A stretch of 64,000 nt of DNA, taken from positions 82,152 to 146,151 of the forward strand of contig JAFRRO010000049.1 in the NCBI GenBank assembly GCA_017428025.1. The letters run 5' to 3'. A program made the position numbers and the translations under genes. Source of the DNA: Clostridia bacterium. GTDB lineage: Bacteria; Bacillota; Clostridia; Christensenellales; CAG-138. The notes under the pieces were generated by a model. The model had not been told where the DNA came from. It ran no database searches and saw nothing but the letters and a program-made list of their open reading frames with translations. Within the stretch, counting starts at the first letter, position 1; each line of letters opens with the position of its first letter. This document shows, one piece after another, positions 35,755 to 43,747 of the stretch.

Positions 35755-37503
35755 TCAATCGGTCAGCGTCGCCTGATAGAAGTTTGCGTACAGACCGTTC
35801 TGCTTCAAAAGCTCCTCATGGGTGCCGCGCTCGCGGATGCCCTGCTCGTCGATGACGACGATTTCGTTCGCGTTGCGAACGGTCGAGAGGCGGTGCGCAA
35901 TGATCAGCGTCGTACGTCCGACGGTCAGCTCGTCGAAGCTTTTCTGAATGTCGTATTCCGTTACGGTATCGAGCGCGGACGTCGCTTCATCGAGGATCAG
36001 GATGCGCGGGTTCTTGAGGAACAGCCGCGCGATCGAAATGCGCTGCTTCTGCCCGCCGGAGAGTTTGACGCCGCGTTCGCCGACTTCGGTCTGGTACTGA
36101 TCCGGGAACGCCATGATCTCGTCGTGGATATGCGCACGGATCGCCGCCTGCACAACCTCCTCGTCGGTGGCGTCGAGCCGTCCGTAGCGGATGTTCTCCA
36201 GAACGGAACCGGCAAACAGAAACACGTCCTGCTGTACGATGCCGATGTTTCGACGCAGCGATTCCTGCGTATAGTCGCGGATGTCCGTTCCGTCGACGCA
36301 GATGCTGCCTTCCGTTACGTCATAGAAGCGCATGATGAGGTGGCAGAGCGTCGTTTTGCCGCCGCCGGACGGACCGACGAGCGCGAGCGTTTTACCTGGA
36401 TCGATCGTGAGATCGATATGCGAAAGCACCGGATGTCCTTCGTTGTAGGAAAAGCCGACGTCCTTGAGTTCGATCTTTCCTTCGACGGCGGTCAGTTCCT
36501 TTGCGTCGGGGCGATCGACGATCTCGCTCTTGGTGTCCATGATTTCAAGGAAACGTGTAAAGCCCGCCATGCCCATCATATACTGCTCGAAGAATGCGGC
36601 AAATCGCTTCAAAGGCGAGGTAAACGCCGAAACATAGAGCATGAAAGTGATGAACGTGATCGACCGGAAGCCGGTCTGTTTGATCAAAAGCGTGCCGCCG
36701 ACGATCAGCACGACAATGTTGAACAGCGCGATAAAGAAATCCGTACCGCTGTTGAAGATCGCCATGGTACGGTAGAAGCGGTCCTTCGCATGCAGGAACT
36801 GACGGTTGCCCTCCTCGAACTTTGCAACTTCGTATTCTTCATTGGCAAACGCTTTTGCAACGCGCGCGCCGGAGATCGAGGACTCGATGCCGGCGTTGAT
36901 GTTTGCGACCTGTTCCTTGACAGCCTTGCTTGTCTGCTTCATATTGAACCGCGTACGCATGACGAACAGCAGGCACAGCGGCATGATCAACAGCATGGCA
37001 AGCGCAATGCGCCATTCGACAAAGAACATGGCGATGAATGCGCCGATGATCGTCAGCGAGGAAATCAGGAAATCCTCTGGACCGTGATGCGCAAGCTCGG
37101 AGATATCGAAAAGGTCCGTTGTTGCGCGGGACAGCAGCTTGCCGGTGCGGATCTTGTCGTAGAAGCTGAACGGCAGCGTCTGGATATGCGAGAAGATATC
37201 GCTGCGCATATCGGCTTCGATGCGTACGCCCAGAAGATGTCCCCAGTAGTTGACGATATACAGCATTGCGGTCCGCAGCAAATACGCGGCGAGCAGCGCG
37301 ACCATCAGGACGATGAACAGCGTAACAAGATGCGGTACGGGACCGGACTGCTCAAACTGCGGGAACAGCTGTTTCATGATATAGTTCGTCAGCAGCGGGA
37401 AACCGACGTCGACCGCGGAAACAAGCGAGGCGCAGCCGATATCGAGCAGAAACAGACCGAGATGCGGTCGGTAGTAGCGTGCAAAACGTTTAATCTTATC
37501 CAT
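35755..37503 (-). CDS. ABC-type exporter (fused membrane and ATPase domains)
   Basis: A 582-residue half-transporter of the MsbA/BmrA type that works as a dimer to export lipids, drugs or peptides. Six transmembrane helices occupy residues 15-300; the nucleotide-binding domain has Walker A GPSGGGKTT near residue 373, the Q-loop VQQDVFLFAGSV, signature LSGGQKQR near residue 475, Walker B ILILDEATSALD and the H-loop IIAHRLS. The substrate cannot be told. It is monocistronic. The -10 box ends 7 nt before ATG 37503 with no Shine-Dalgarno, so the message may be leaderless. Confidence 0.93.
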   Translation of the reverse strand: MDKIKRFARYYRPHLGLFLLDIGCASLVSAVDVGFPLLTNYIMKQLFPQFEQSGPVPHLVTLFIVLMVALLAAYLLRTAMLYIVNYWGHLLGVRIEADMRSDIFSHIQTLPFSFYDKIRTGKLLSRATTDLFDISELAHHGPEDFLISSLTIIGAFIAMFFVEWRIALAMLLIMPLCLLFVMRTRFNMKQTSKAVKEQVANINAGIESSISGARVAKAFANEEYEVAKFEEGNRQFLHAKDRFYRTMAIFNSGTDFFIALFNIVVLIVGGTLLIKQTGFRSITFITFMLYVSAFTSPLKRFAAFFEQYMMGMAGFTRFLEIMDTKSEIVDRPDAKELTAVEGKIELKDVGFSYNEGHPVLSHIDLTIDPGKTLALVGPSGGGKTTLCHLIMRFYDVTEGSICVDGTDIRDYTQESLRRNIGIVQQDVFLFAGSVLENIRYGRLDATDEEVVQAAIRAHIHDEIMAFPDQYQTEVGERGVKLSGGQKQRISIARLFLKNPRILILDEATSALDTVTEYDIQKSFDELTVGRTTLIIAHRLSTVRNANEIVVIDEQGIRERGTHEELLKQNGLYANFYQATLTD

Positions 37504-37509
37504 ACGATC

Positions 37510-37538
37510 ATCTTACATGATTCGTCCCGTTTTGTCCA
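37510..37538 (-). promoter_or_regulatory. promoter placed 6 nt before the ABC exporter gene
   Basis: On the minus strand: TGGACA (37538-37533), 17-nt spacer, TAAGAT (37515-37510), then 6 nt and ATG 37503. Moderate hexamers, but the geometry equals that upstream of murB and the M50 gene. Confidence 0.5.
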
Positions 37539-37551
37539 TATCGGAAAACAA

Positions 37552-37580
37552 GAATACGCGCATTTCTGTCCGCATATGGT
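37552..37580 (+). promoter_or_regulatory. candidate sigma-E promoter of spoIVA
   Basis: GAATACG (37552-37558), 14-nt spacer, CATATGGT (37573-37580). The -35 matches the sigma-E consensus KMATATT at 5 of 7 positions and the -10 matches CATACANT at 6 of 8. spoIVA is sigma-E-dependent in Bacillus. Confidence 0.55.
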
Positions 37581-37608
37581 GAACCAAAAGGAAAATCGGG
37601 AGGTTTCT

Positions 37609-39084
37609 ATGGATAGAACGGCTCTTTATCGGGATATGCTGGAACGCACGCACGGAGACATATATCTTGGCGTGATCGGTCCGGTTCGTACAGGCAAATC
37701 GACGTTTATCAAGCGCTTTGCGGAGCTGTTTGTGCTGCCGAATATCGATGACGAACAGGCGAAGTCCCGCCTGATCGATGAACTTCCGCAGAGCGGTACG
37801 GGCAGGAGCATTATGACGACGCAGCCGAAGTTCGTGCCGAATGAAGCCGTTGAGATACACCTTGACGACGCAATGACGGCAAGGATCAGGCTGATCGACT
37901 GCGTCGGATATCTGGTACCGGGTGCGATCGGTTCGGAGGAGGAAGGGGAGACGCGCATGGTGACGACGCCGTGGTTCGACGAGGATATCCCGTTTGAACA
38001 GGCGGCGGAGATCGGCACGAAAAAAGTCATCGAGGATCACGCAACGGTCGGTATCGTCGTACTGACGGACGGCACCATCACGGATCTTTCGCGGCAGGCA
38101 TACAGGGACGCCGAAGAAAAATGCATGAAAGCAGTTGCGGCTACCGGAAAACCGTATATCGTATTGCTGAACTCCGCGGATCCGAACGGCGACCTTGCGC
38201 AGAAAACGGCGGAAGAGATTCAGGAAGCATACGGCGTTCTGCCGATGATTGTCGATCTTCTGCACCTGTCGGAACGGACGTTGACGAACCTGTTGACGGA
38301 GATGCTGCGCGCGTTCCCTCTGAAGAAGATCGAACTCGCCGGACCGAGTTTTCTGAAAGCGCTGCCGCTTGAGCAGGGATTGATTTCGGAGATCGTTCAA
38401 GTCTTATCGCAAAGTCTCTCGCAGGTACACTGCGTACGTGACGCGCAGACCGTTGCGGACGCGCTGTGCGGCATCGATTCGTTCAGCGGCGTCACGGTGC
38501 AAAACCTCGATCTCGGAACCGGTAAGGCAACGATCGGGCTGCAGACCAACGAGAACGTGTTCTATGCAATTCTCAGCGATGCATGCGGCACTTCGATTCA
38601 GAACGATTATGAACTCATCTCCGCCGTCACCGACTTCGTTCGCGCAAAACAGGCGTACGATCGCCTGTCCGATGCGCTGGAGCAGGCAGCGAACGTCGGT
38701 TACGGTATCGTCAAACCCGATCCGGATCAGATCGAGATTTCCGAACCGGAGGTCTTTCATTCCGGCACGAAGTACGGCGTACGGCTGCGCGCAAAGTCAA
38801 GCGGCATGCATTTGATCCGTGTGGATCTCGAAAGCGAGCTGCAGCCGATGATCGGCACGGAGCAGCAATGCACCGACTTCATCGCATATCTGAATCAGTC
38901 AAAAACGGAGGAGGACGGGTATCTGGACACAAACATCTACGGAAAATCGCTGCATGATCTGATCCTTGAAAGCATGCAGTCGAAAGGCGGGAATCTGAAC
39001 GAGCCGGTTCGCATGAAACTGCAGGGTGCGATTCAGAAGATTGCAAACGACGGATGCAACGGGATGATCTGCATTATGCTGTAA
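37609..39084 (+). CDS. spoIVA: stage IV sporulation protein A (spore coat ATPase)
   Basis: SpoIVA is an ATPase that polymerises on the forespore surface to form the basement layer of the coat. The 491-residue length is typical. The N-terminal ATPase domain has the Walker A-like GPVRTGKSTFIKRF near residue 24, then SGTGRSIMTTQPKFVPNEAV and LIDCVGYLVPGAIG; the C-terminus ends in the hydrophobic GMICIML, like the membrane-binding tail of Bacillus SpoIVA. Start ATG 37609 has GGGAGG 5 nt upstream. A terminator follows. Confidence 0.98.
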   Translation: MDRTALYRDMLERTHGDIYLGVIGPVRTGKSTFIKRFAELFVLPNIDDEQAKSRLIDELPQSGTGRSIMTTQPKFVPNEAVEIHLDDAMTARIRLIDCVGYLVPGAIGSEEEGETRMVTTPWFDEDIPFEQAAEIGTKKVIEDHATVGIVVLTDGTITDLSRQAYRDAEEKCMKAVAATGKPYIVLLNSADPNGDLAQKTAEEIQEAYGVLPMIVDLLHLSERTLTNLLTEMLRAFPLKKIELAGPSFLKALPLEQGLISEIVQVLSQSLSQVHCVRDAQTVADALCGIDSFSGVTVQNLDLGTGKATIGLQTNENVFYAILSDACGTSIQNDYELISAVTDFVRAKQAYDRLSDALEQAANVGYGIVKPDPDQIEISEPEVFHSGTKYGVRLRAKSSGMHLIRVDLESELQPMIGTEQQCTDFIAYLNQSKTEEDGYLDTNIYGKSLHDLILESMQSKGGNLNEPVRMKLQGAIQKIANDGCNGMICIML

Positions 39085-39099
39085 AATACGGGCAATCTA
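39071..39099 (+). promoter_or_regulatory. possible sigma-G promoter of gpr
   Basis: GCATT (39071-39075), 17-nt spacer, CAATCTA (39093-39099), compared with the sigma-G consensus GHATR and CATNHTA. One mismatch in each box. The start would fall inside the spoIVA terminator stem, so a gpr message would not form that hairpin. Reading by eye only. Confidence 0.3.
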
Positions 39100-39124
39100 A
39101 ACTCGGCCGTGTGCCGAGTTTTTT
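39100..39124 (+). terminator. Rho-independent terminator after spoIVA
   Basis: AACTCGGC (39100-39107) pairs with GCCGAGTT (39113-39120) around a 5-nt loop, followed by TTTTTT. Confidence 0.9.
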
Positions 39125-39137
39125 GTTGGAGGAATGT

Positions 39138-39983
39138 ATGAGAACCGATCTTGCAAAAGAATCCAGAATGCAGATTCCGTCCCTGTCAGGCGTGCGCGAA
39201 CAGACAGAAACGACGGACGGGATCGATATTTTGCGTATCGATGTGCTGACGAAGGAAGCAGCGCAGAAACTCGACAAGCCGATCGGTCGATACGTTTCCG
39301 CAACGGTAGAAAAGGATGCCATGATGGACAGGGAGGCGCGCGGCAGAATCGCTGCCGTCCTTGCGCGTGAGCTCGATGCGCTTGCAGACCGAAAAAACAA
39401 CGCTATGGTGGTCGGTCTCGGGAACCGGTACGTTGCCGCGGATGCGCTTGGCACCAAAACGGCGGAGCATGTATTTGTCACACGCCATATTCATATGCAC
39501 ATGAAGGATGTCCTGCCGTCCGGTACGCCGGTTGTTTCGGCGTTCTGCGCAAACGTGCTCGGAATCACCGGCATGGAAACATTCGAAGTCGTGTCCGCAC
39601 TGGCGCAAAGGATCAGACCGGAGATCGTGATTCTGATCGATTCGCTTGCGGCGGCGCAACCGGAACACCTCGGCTGTCTCATTCAATGCAACGACAGCGG
39701 CATCGCGCCCGGCGCCGGTGTTGGCAATTTTCGTACGGTTCTTTCCGAAGAAACGCTGGGGATTCCTGTGATTGCGCTCGGTCTGCCGCTCGTCGTCAGC
39801 GCGGAAGCAATGCTGAACGGGGCAGGATGCAGACATAGAGCGGAGAATGTTTATCGGAATATGATCGTCACGCCGAAAGAAATCGACGCGATGGTAAAGG
39901 ATGCTTCGCGTGTGCTTTCGGAAGCGATCAACCGGATGCTGTTCGGTGACAACTATTCTGAAATCGAAAAATTATTGCGATAA
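39138..39983 (+). CDS. gpr: germination protease GPR
   Basis: GPR is the aspartic-type protease that degrades small acid-soluble spore proteins at germination; it is made as an inactive zymogen in the forespore. The 281-residue product starts MRTDLAKESRMQIP, has the family segments VVGLGNRYVAADALG (residues 92-106), PDALGTK-like positions, and EIVILIDSLAAAQPEHLG plus CNDSGIAPGAGVGN near residue 196. It is shorter than Bacillus GPR (about 370), as is common in clostridia. GGAGG precedes ATG 39138. It is followed by spoIIP, the conserved order. Confidence 0.94.
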   Translation: MRTDLAKESRMQIPSLSGVREQTETTDGIDILRIDVLTKEAAQKLDKPIGRYVSATVEKDAMMDREARGRIAAVLARELDALADRKNNAMVVGLGNRYVAADALGTKTAEHVFVTRHIHMHMKDVLPSGTPVVSAFCANVLGITGMETFEVVSALAQRIRPEIVILIDSLAAAQPEHLGCLIQCNDSGIAPGAGVGNFRTVLSEETLGIPVIALGLPLVVSAEAMLNGAGCRHRAENVYRNMIVTPKEIDAMVKDASRVLSEAINRMLFGDNYSEIEKLLR

Positions 39984-39987
39984 ATAC

Positions 39988-40020
39988 CTGCACCCCGCAT
40001 ACCATATAGCGGAGGTGCAG
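39988..40020 (+). promoter_or_regulatory. hairpin hiding the spoIIP Shine-Dalgarno, with a sigma-E-like -10
   Basis: CTGCACC (39988-39994) pairs with GGTGCAG (40014-40020), with CGC/GCG inside. The Shine-Dalgarno GGAGG (40011-40015) is partly in the right arm and ATG follows at 40022. CATACCAT (39998-40005) in the loop side matches 7 of 8 positions of the sigma-E -10. No good -35 is visible. There is no T-tract, so this is not a terminator. Confidence 0.45.
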
Positions 40021-40021
40021 T

Positions 40022-40936
40022 ATGAAACACTATCGAAACCGTCGCCGTACTCTTCACAGAGACAAACCGTCCGCATTCGCATGGCTGCTTTTGATTCTTT
40101 CCTGGATCGTCGTTCTGCCGGTCGCAGGGCTCGTTCTGATGACATTATGGAACGACTGCCGACAGGAACCGTCCGTGATCGAGGAAGCGGCAGAACCGGT
40201 GTTTGCCCGGCAGATTGATACGCAGCTTGAAACAACCTATGAAAGAATCGGCGCAATACAATCGCTCCGGGGAGCGGAACCGACGATCCTGATTTATCAC
40301 ACCCATACGACGGAAGCTTACTTACAAAGCGAACAGAATCCGTATCGCGAAACATCGGCCTGGCGCACAAACGACAATACGAAAAACGTGGTCGCGGTCG
40401 GAGAAACGCTGAAAAATCTTCTGGAAACGCAGTACGGTTTCCGTGTGATCCACGACGTTACGGATCATGAACCGCCGAAGCTTGCGACGTCCTATGATCG
40501 CAGTCTGGTCACAATGGAAGCGTATCACAAAAAGTATCCTTCGATCGTATTGTTTATCGATCTGCACAGGGACGCGTATCAGGACGCATCAAAACCGGCG
40601 GATTATCTCATCATCAACGGTAAGGAAACGGCAAGAATGATGTTTGTCGTCGGCAAAGGGGACAAGTATACGGATAAGCCGTATTTCGAAGTGAACTACG
40701 CGCTTGCGGAGCGCATCACCGAGTACCTGAACAGCATCGATTCGAAGCTCGCGCGTCCGATTCGCATCAAGTCGGGCAGATACAATCAACACGTATCGCC
40801 GAACTGCCTGCTGGTGGAAATCGGACATAACGCGAATACGCTGGAACAGGCGCTTTCCGCCATTCCGTATCTTGCGGAAGCGATTGCATACACGTTCAGA
40901 ACGGATATCAACCGATCCGTGTGGGCTCCGAATTGA
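40022..40936 (+). CDS. spoIIP: stage II sporulation protein P
   Basis: SpoIIP is a peptidoglycan amidase/endopeptidase that with SpoIID and SpoIIM drives engulfment. The 304-residue product has a membrane anchor (residues 18-43, AFAWLLLILSWIVVLPVAGLVLM) and the catalytic domain with the zinc motif ILIYHTHTTEAY near residue 90, YPSIVLFIDLHRDAY near residue 174, and CLLVEIGHNANTLEQA near residue 262, which includes the conserved Glu. It follows gpr by 38 nt. The 5' region forms a hairpin that hides the ribosome-binding site in readthrough transcripts. Confidence 0.97.
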   Translation: MKHYRNRRRTLHRDKPSAFAWLLLILSWIVVLPVAGLVLMTLWNDCRQEPSVIEEAAEPVFARQIDTQLETTYERIGAIQSLRGAEPTILIYHTHTTEAYLQSEQNPYRETSAWRTNDNTKNVVAVGETLKNLLETQYGFRVIHDVTDHEPPKLATSYDRSLVTMEAYHKKYPSIVLFIDLHRDAYQDASKPADYLIINGKETARMMFVVGKGDKYTDKPYFEVNYALAERITEYLNSIDSKLARPIRIKSGRYNQHVSPNCLLVEIGHNANTLEQALSAIPYLAEAIAYTFRTDINRSVWAPN

Positions 40937-40961
40937 CAAGAGATATCGATGATGATATACT
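40933..40961 (+). promoter_or_regulatory. consensus sigma-A promoter of asd-dapA-dapB
   Basis: TTGACA (40933-40938), 17-nt spacer, TATACT (40956-40961), overlapping the end of spoIIP. Predicted start near 40968 leaves a leader of only about 22 nt, too short for a lysine riboswitch. Confidence 0.88.
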
Positions 40962-40989
40962 ATTTTTGTCGAATGATAGGAGGTGGAGA

Positions 40990-41994
40990 ATGTTGAGTAG
41001 AATCAGGATCGCTGTCGTCGGCGCAACCGGTATGGTCGGCAGAATGTTCCTTCGTGTCCTGGAAGAACGCGGGATCGAAGCGGACTACACGCTGTTTGCA
41101 TCCGCAAGAAGCGCGGGCAGCCAACTCACATTTTTCGGGAAAGAACACACGGTTCATGAATTGACCGAGGACTGCTTTGCGGGACAGGGATTTCGATACG
41201 CGCTGTTTTCGGCAGGCGGTTCGATCAGCGAACGCTTTGCGCCGCTTGCCGCAAAGGCAGGCGCGATCGTCATTGACAATTCAAGCTGCTGGCGGATGAA
41301 TCCGGACGTCCCGCTCGTCGTACCGGAAGTCAACCCCGAAGCGCTGAACAGCATTCCGCTCGGCATTGTTGCCAATCCGAACTGTTCAACCATTCAGGCA
41401 GTCGTTCCGCTCAAAGCGCTTGACGACGCATACGGAATTAGGCGCATCGTCTATTCCACCTATCAGGCAGTATCCGGCGCGGGACAGAAGGGGTATCAGG
41501 ATCTTGAAGACGGGCTTTGCGGTGCGCTGCCGAAGAAGTTTCCGCACCCGATCGCAAACAATTGCATCCCGCACATCGATGTGTTCCTCCCGAACGGAAA
41601 CACAAAGGAAGAGCAAAAGATGATCGACGAAACGAGGAAGATCCTCAATCGTCCGAATCTGCGCGTCACGGCAACCTGCGTGCGCGTACCGGTCTTCCAT
41701 GGACACAGCGAAAGCATCAATGTCGAGCTGAACAAACCGTATGAGGTGGAGGATGTCAAATCACTCTTTGCAAGGACGGAGGGTGTCATCGTACGGGACG
41801 ATCCGGCAAACAACGTCTATCCGATGCCGATTGACGCAGCCGGTACCGATCCGGTCTACGTCGGCAGGATTCGCAGAGATGAATCCGTGGAAAACGGATT
41901 GAACTTCTGGTGCGTGGCGGACAACATTCGAAAAGGCGCGGCGACCAACGCCGTTCAGATTTTACAGGAATTGCTTAAGGGGGAGAAGTTATGA
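40990..41994 (+). CDS. asd: aspartate-semialdehyde dehydrogenase
   Basis: Reduces aspartyl-4-phosphate to aspartate semialdehyde with NADPH, the branch point toward lysine/diaminopimelate, threonine and methionine. The 334-residue product has the Rossmann motif VVGATGMVGRMFL near residue 9, the catalytic cysteine in NPNCSTIQAV near residue 127, and HGHSESINVEL with the active-site His near residue 238. AGGAGGTGGAG precedes ATG 40990; upstream in-frame codons belong to the spoIIP overlap. The stop overlaps the dapA start. Confidence 0.98.
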   Translation: MLSRIRIAVVGATGMVGRMFLRVLEERGIEADYTLFASARSAGSQLTFFGKEHTVHELTEDCFAGQGFRYALFSAGGSISERFAPLAAKAGAIVIDNSSCWRMNPDVPLVVPEVNPEALNSIPLGIVANPNCSTIQAVVPLKALDDAYGIRRIVYSTYQAVSGAGQKGYQDLEDGLCGALPKKFPHPIANNCIPHIDVFLPNGNTKEEQKMIDETRKILNRPNLRVTATCVRVPVFHGHSESINVELNKPYEVEDVKSLFARTEGVIVRDDPANNVYPMPIDAAGTDPVYVGRIRRDESVENGLNFWCVADNIRKGAATNAVQILQELLKGEKL

Positions 41995-42869
41995 GCATCT
42001 TTACAGGTTCCGCAGTCGCATTGATTACGCCGTTTCACGACGGCGCTGTCGATTATCAGTCGCTGACCAATCTCGTTGAGCTGCAGATCGCTTCCGGCAC
42101 GGACGCCATCGTTGCGCTCGGCACCACCGGCGAAGCGGCGACGCTTGCACCGGATGAAAGAGAGGAAGTCATCCGGTTTATCGTAGAGCGCGTTTCGAAC
42201 CGCATTCCGGTTATCGTCGGTACGGGCAGCAATAACACGGAGGACGCCATCCAGAAGAGCCGCTTTGCGGAGGCGGTCGGCGCGGACGGGCTGTTGATCG
42301 TTACGCCGTTCTACAACAAGACGACACAGGAAGGGCTGCTTGCGCATTACAGCTCGATTGCGGAACAGGTGCGTCTGCCGATCATCATCTATAACGTTCC
42401 GTCAAGAACAGGTCTGAACATCCTTCCCGAAACGGTCACCAAGCTCGTCAAATCGTATGAGAACATCGTCGGCATCAAGGAAGCCAGCGGCAACATCGAA
42501 CAGATCGTCAAGCTTGCGGCGCTCTGCCCCGAATGCGACATCTATTCCGGCAATGACGATCACGTTGTACCGATCCTGTCGGTCGGCGGAAAAGGCGTCA
42601 TCTCTACGGTTGCGAACATCATTCCCGAAGTCATGCACCTGATGTGCAAGGCGTACTTCGACGGCGACGTACAGGAAGCGAAACGCCTGCAGCTGGCACT
42701 TCTGCCGCTTGCGCAGGCGGCGTTCTGCGAGGTCAATCCGATTCCGATCAAGACCATGATGTCGCTGTTGAAACTCTGCGATTCCGAAGTTCGTCTGCCG
42801 CTCGTCAAGCCATCGCTCGAGCATTACGAACTCATGGAAACCACGCTCAAAGAAAACGGCATGCTGTGA
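41991..42869 (+). CDS. dapA: 4-hydroxy-tetrahydrodipicolinate synthase
   Basis: Condenses pyruvate with aspartate semialdehyde, the first committed step to diaminopimelate and, in spores, dipicolinate. The 292-residue barrel shows LGTTGEAATL (residues 43-52), the catalytic Tyr in IIYNVPSRTG near residue 133, and the Schiff-base Lys in IVGIKEASGN near residue 161. It overlaps asd by 4 nt and is followed 7 nt later by dapB, forming a coupled pathway operon. Confidence 0.98.
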   Translation: MSIFTGSAVALITPFHDGAVDYQSLTNLVELQIASGTDAIVALGTTGEAATLAPDEREEVIRFIVERVSNRIPVIVGTGSNNTEDAIQKSRFAEAVGADGLLIVTPFYNKTTQEGLLAHYSSIAEQVRLPIIIYNVPSRTGLNILPETVTKLVKSYENIVGIKEASGNIEQIVKLAALCPECDIYSGNDDHVVPILSVGGKGVISTVANIIPEVMHLMCKAYFDGDVQEAKRLQLALLPLAQAAFCEVNPIPIKTMMSLLKLCDSEVRLPLVKPSLEHYELMETTLKENGML

Positions 42870-42876
42870 GGCTTCT

Positions 42877-43647
42877 ATGAAACGCGTTTTGATCAACGGT
42901 ATCGGCGGACAGATGGGGCATGCGCTGCTTGCGTCGTTTGCTGATCTGAAGGATAAATGGTCGATCGTCGCGGGCATCGATCCGTTCTGCCGAGAACCGC
43001 ATCCGTTTCCCGTCTATGCATCGGCAAAAGAAGTCGAAGTCGAACCGGATGTCGTGATCGATTTTTCCGTACCGGACGCGACGGAACAGATTCTGGATTA
43101 TTGCCTCATCCATAAAAAGCCGATCGTCATCTGCACTACGGCGCTTTCCGACGCACTTGTCGCAAAGATCGAACAGGCAAGCAGGGAGATTCCCGTTTTC
43201 CGTTCCGGCAATATGTCGCTCGGCATCAATCTCATGCGTCAGCTGATCGCGGATACGCGGCGGATGCTCGGCGACGCATTCGATATCGAGATCATCGAAG
43301 CGCATCACAACCGCAAGAAGGACGCGCCGAGCGGCACGGCGCTGATGCTTGGCGAAGCGATCCGAAATGCCGATTGCTGCGAGCATCCCTATGTATACGG
43401 ACGCAGCGAAAAGGACCGTCGCAGAACGCCGCAGGAGATCGGCTTCCACAGCATTCGCGGCGGCACCGTCGTCGGCGAGCATGAGGTGCGGTTCCTCGGT
43501 ACCGACGAAGAACTGTCGATCCTGCATCGCGCGACGTCGAAACGCGTCTTTGCAAACGGCGCGATCCGCGCGGCGGACTTTCTCTTGAGACATCCGAACG
43601 GACTCTATTCCATGGACGATCTCGTGAAGGAACTGCTGAACAAATAA
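42877..43647 (+). CDS. dapB: 4-hydroxy-tetrahydrodipicolinate reductase
   Basis: NAD(P)H reductase acting directly on the DapA product. The 256-residue protein has the nucleotide-binding start KRVLINGIGGQMGHAL, VVIDFSVPDA near residue 61, the catalytic EAHHNRKKDAPSGTA near residue 141 (His-His-Asn-Arg-Lys-Lys-Asp signature), and FHSIRGGTVVGEHEV near residue 189. It is the last gene of asd-dapA-dapB and precedes an 11-bp stem terminator. Confidence 0.98.
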   Translation: MKRVLINGIGGQMGHALLASFADLKDKWSIVAGIDPFCREPHPFPVYASAKEVEVEPDVVIDFSVPDATEQILDYCLIHKKPIVICTTALSDALVAKIEQASREIPVFRSGNMSLGINLMRQLIADTRRMLGDAFDIEIIEAHHNRKKDAPSGTALMLGEAIRNADCCEHPYVYGRSEKDRRRTPQEIGFHSIRGGTVVGEHEVRFLGTDEELSILHRATSKRVFANGAIRAADFLLRHPNGLYSMDDLVKELLNK

Positions 43648-43662
43648 AGAGAAACGTTTCGG

Positions 43663-43692
43663 AGAAGAGCAAGTCAGGCTTGCTCTTCTTGC
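43663..43692 (+). terminator. terminator after dapB
   Basis: AGAAGAGCAAG (43663-43673) pairs with CTTGCTCTTCT (43679-43689), 11 bp. The T-tract after it is short and merges with the -35 box of the dnaE promoter. Confidence 0.72.
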
Positions 43693-43717
43693 GTTTCATT
43701 CGAGCTTATGATATGAT
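43689..43717 (+). promoter_or_regulatory. promoter of dnaE
   Basis: TTGCGT (43689-43694), 17-nt spacer, TATGAT (43712-43717). It begins at the foot of the dapB terminator stem. Predicted start near 43724, with a weak GAGG before ATG 43748. Confidence 0.6.
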
Positions 43718-43747
43718 ATATTAGCAGTAATATAGATCGAGGCAGCT

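Noticed and set aside
35818..39084. A 1088-codon open frame on the plus strand.
   Set aside because: Its first half is the antisense of the ABC exporter gene, which happens to lack stops, joined in frame to spoIVA. The Shine-Dalgarno and family N-terminus support ATG 37609.
40962..40989. Lysine riboswitch or T-box in front of asd-dapA-dapB.
   Set aside because: The predicted leader is only about 22 nt, with no room for an aptamer or antiterminator.
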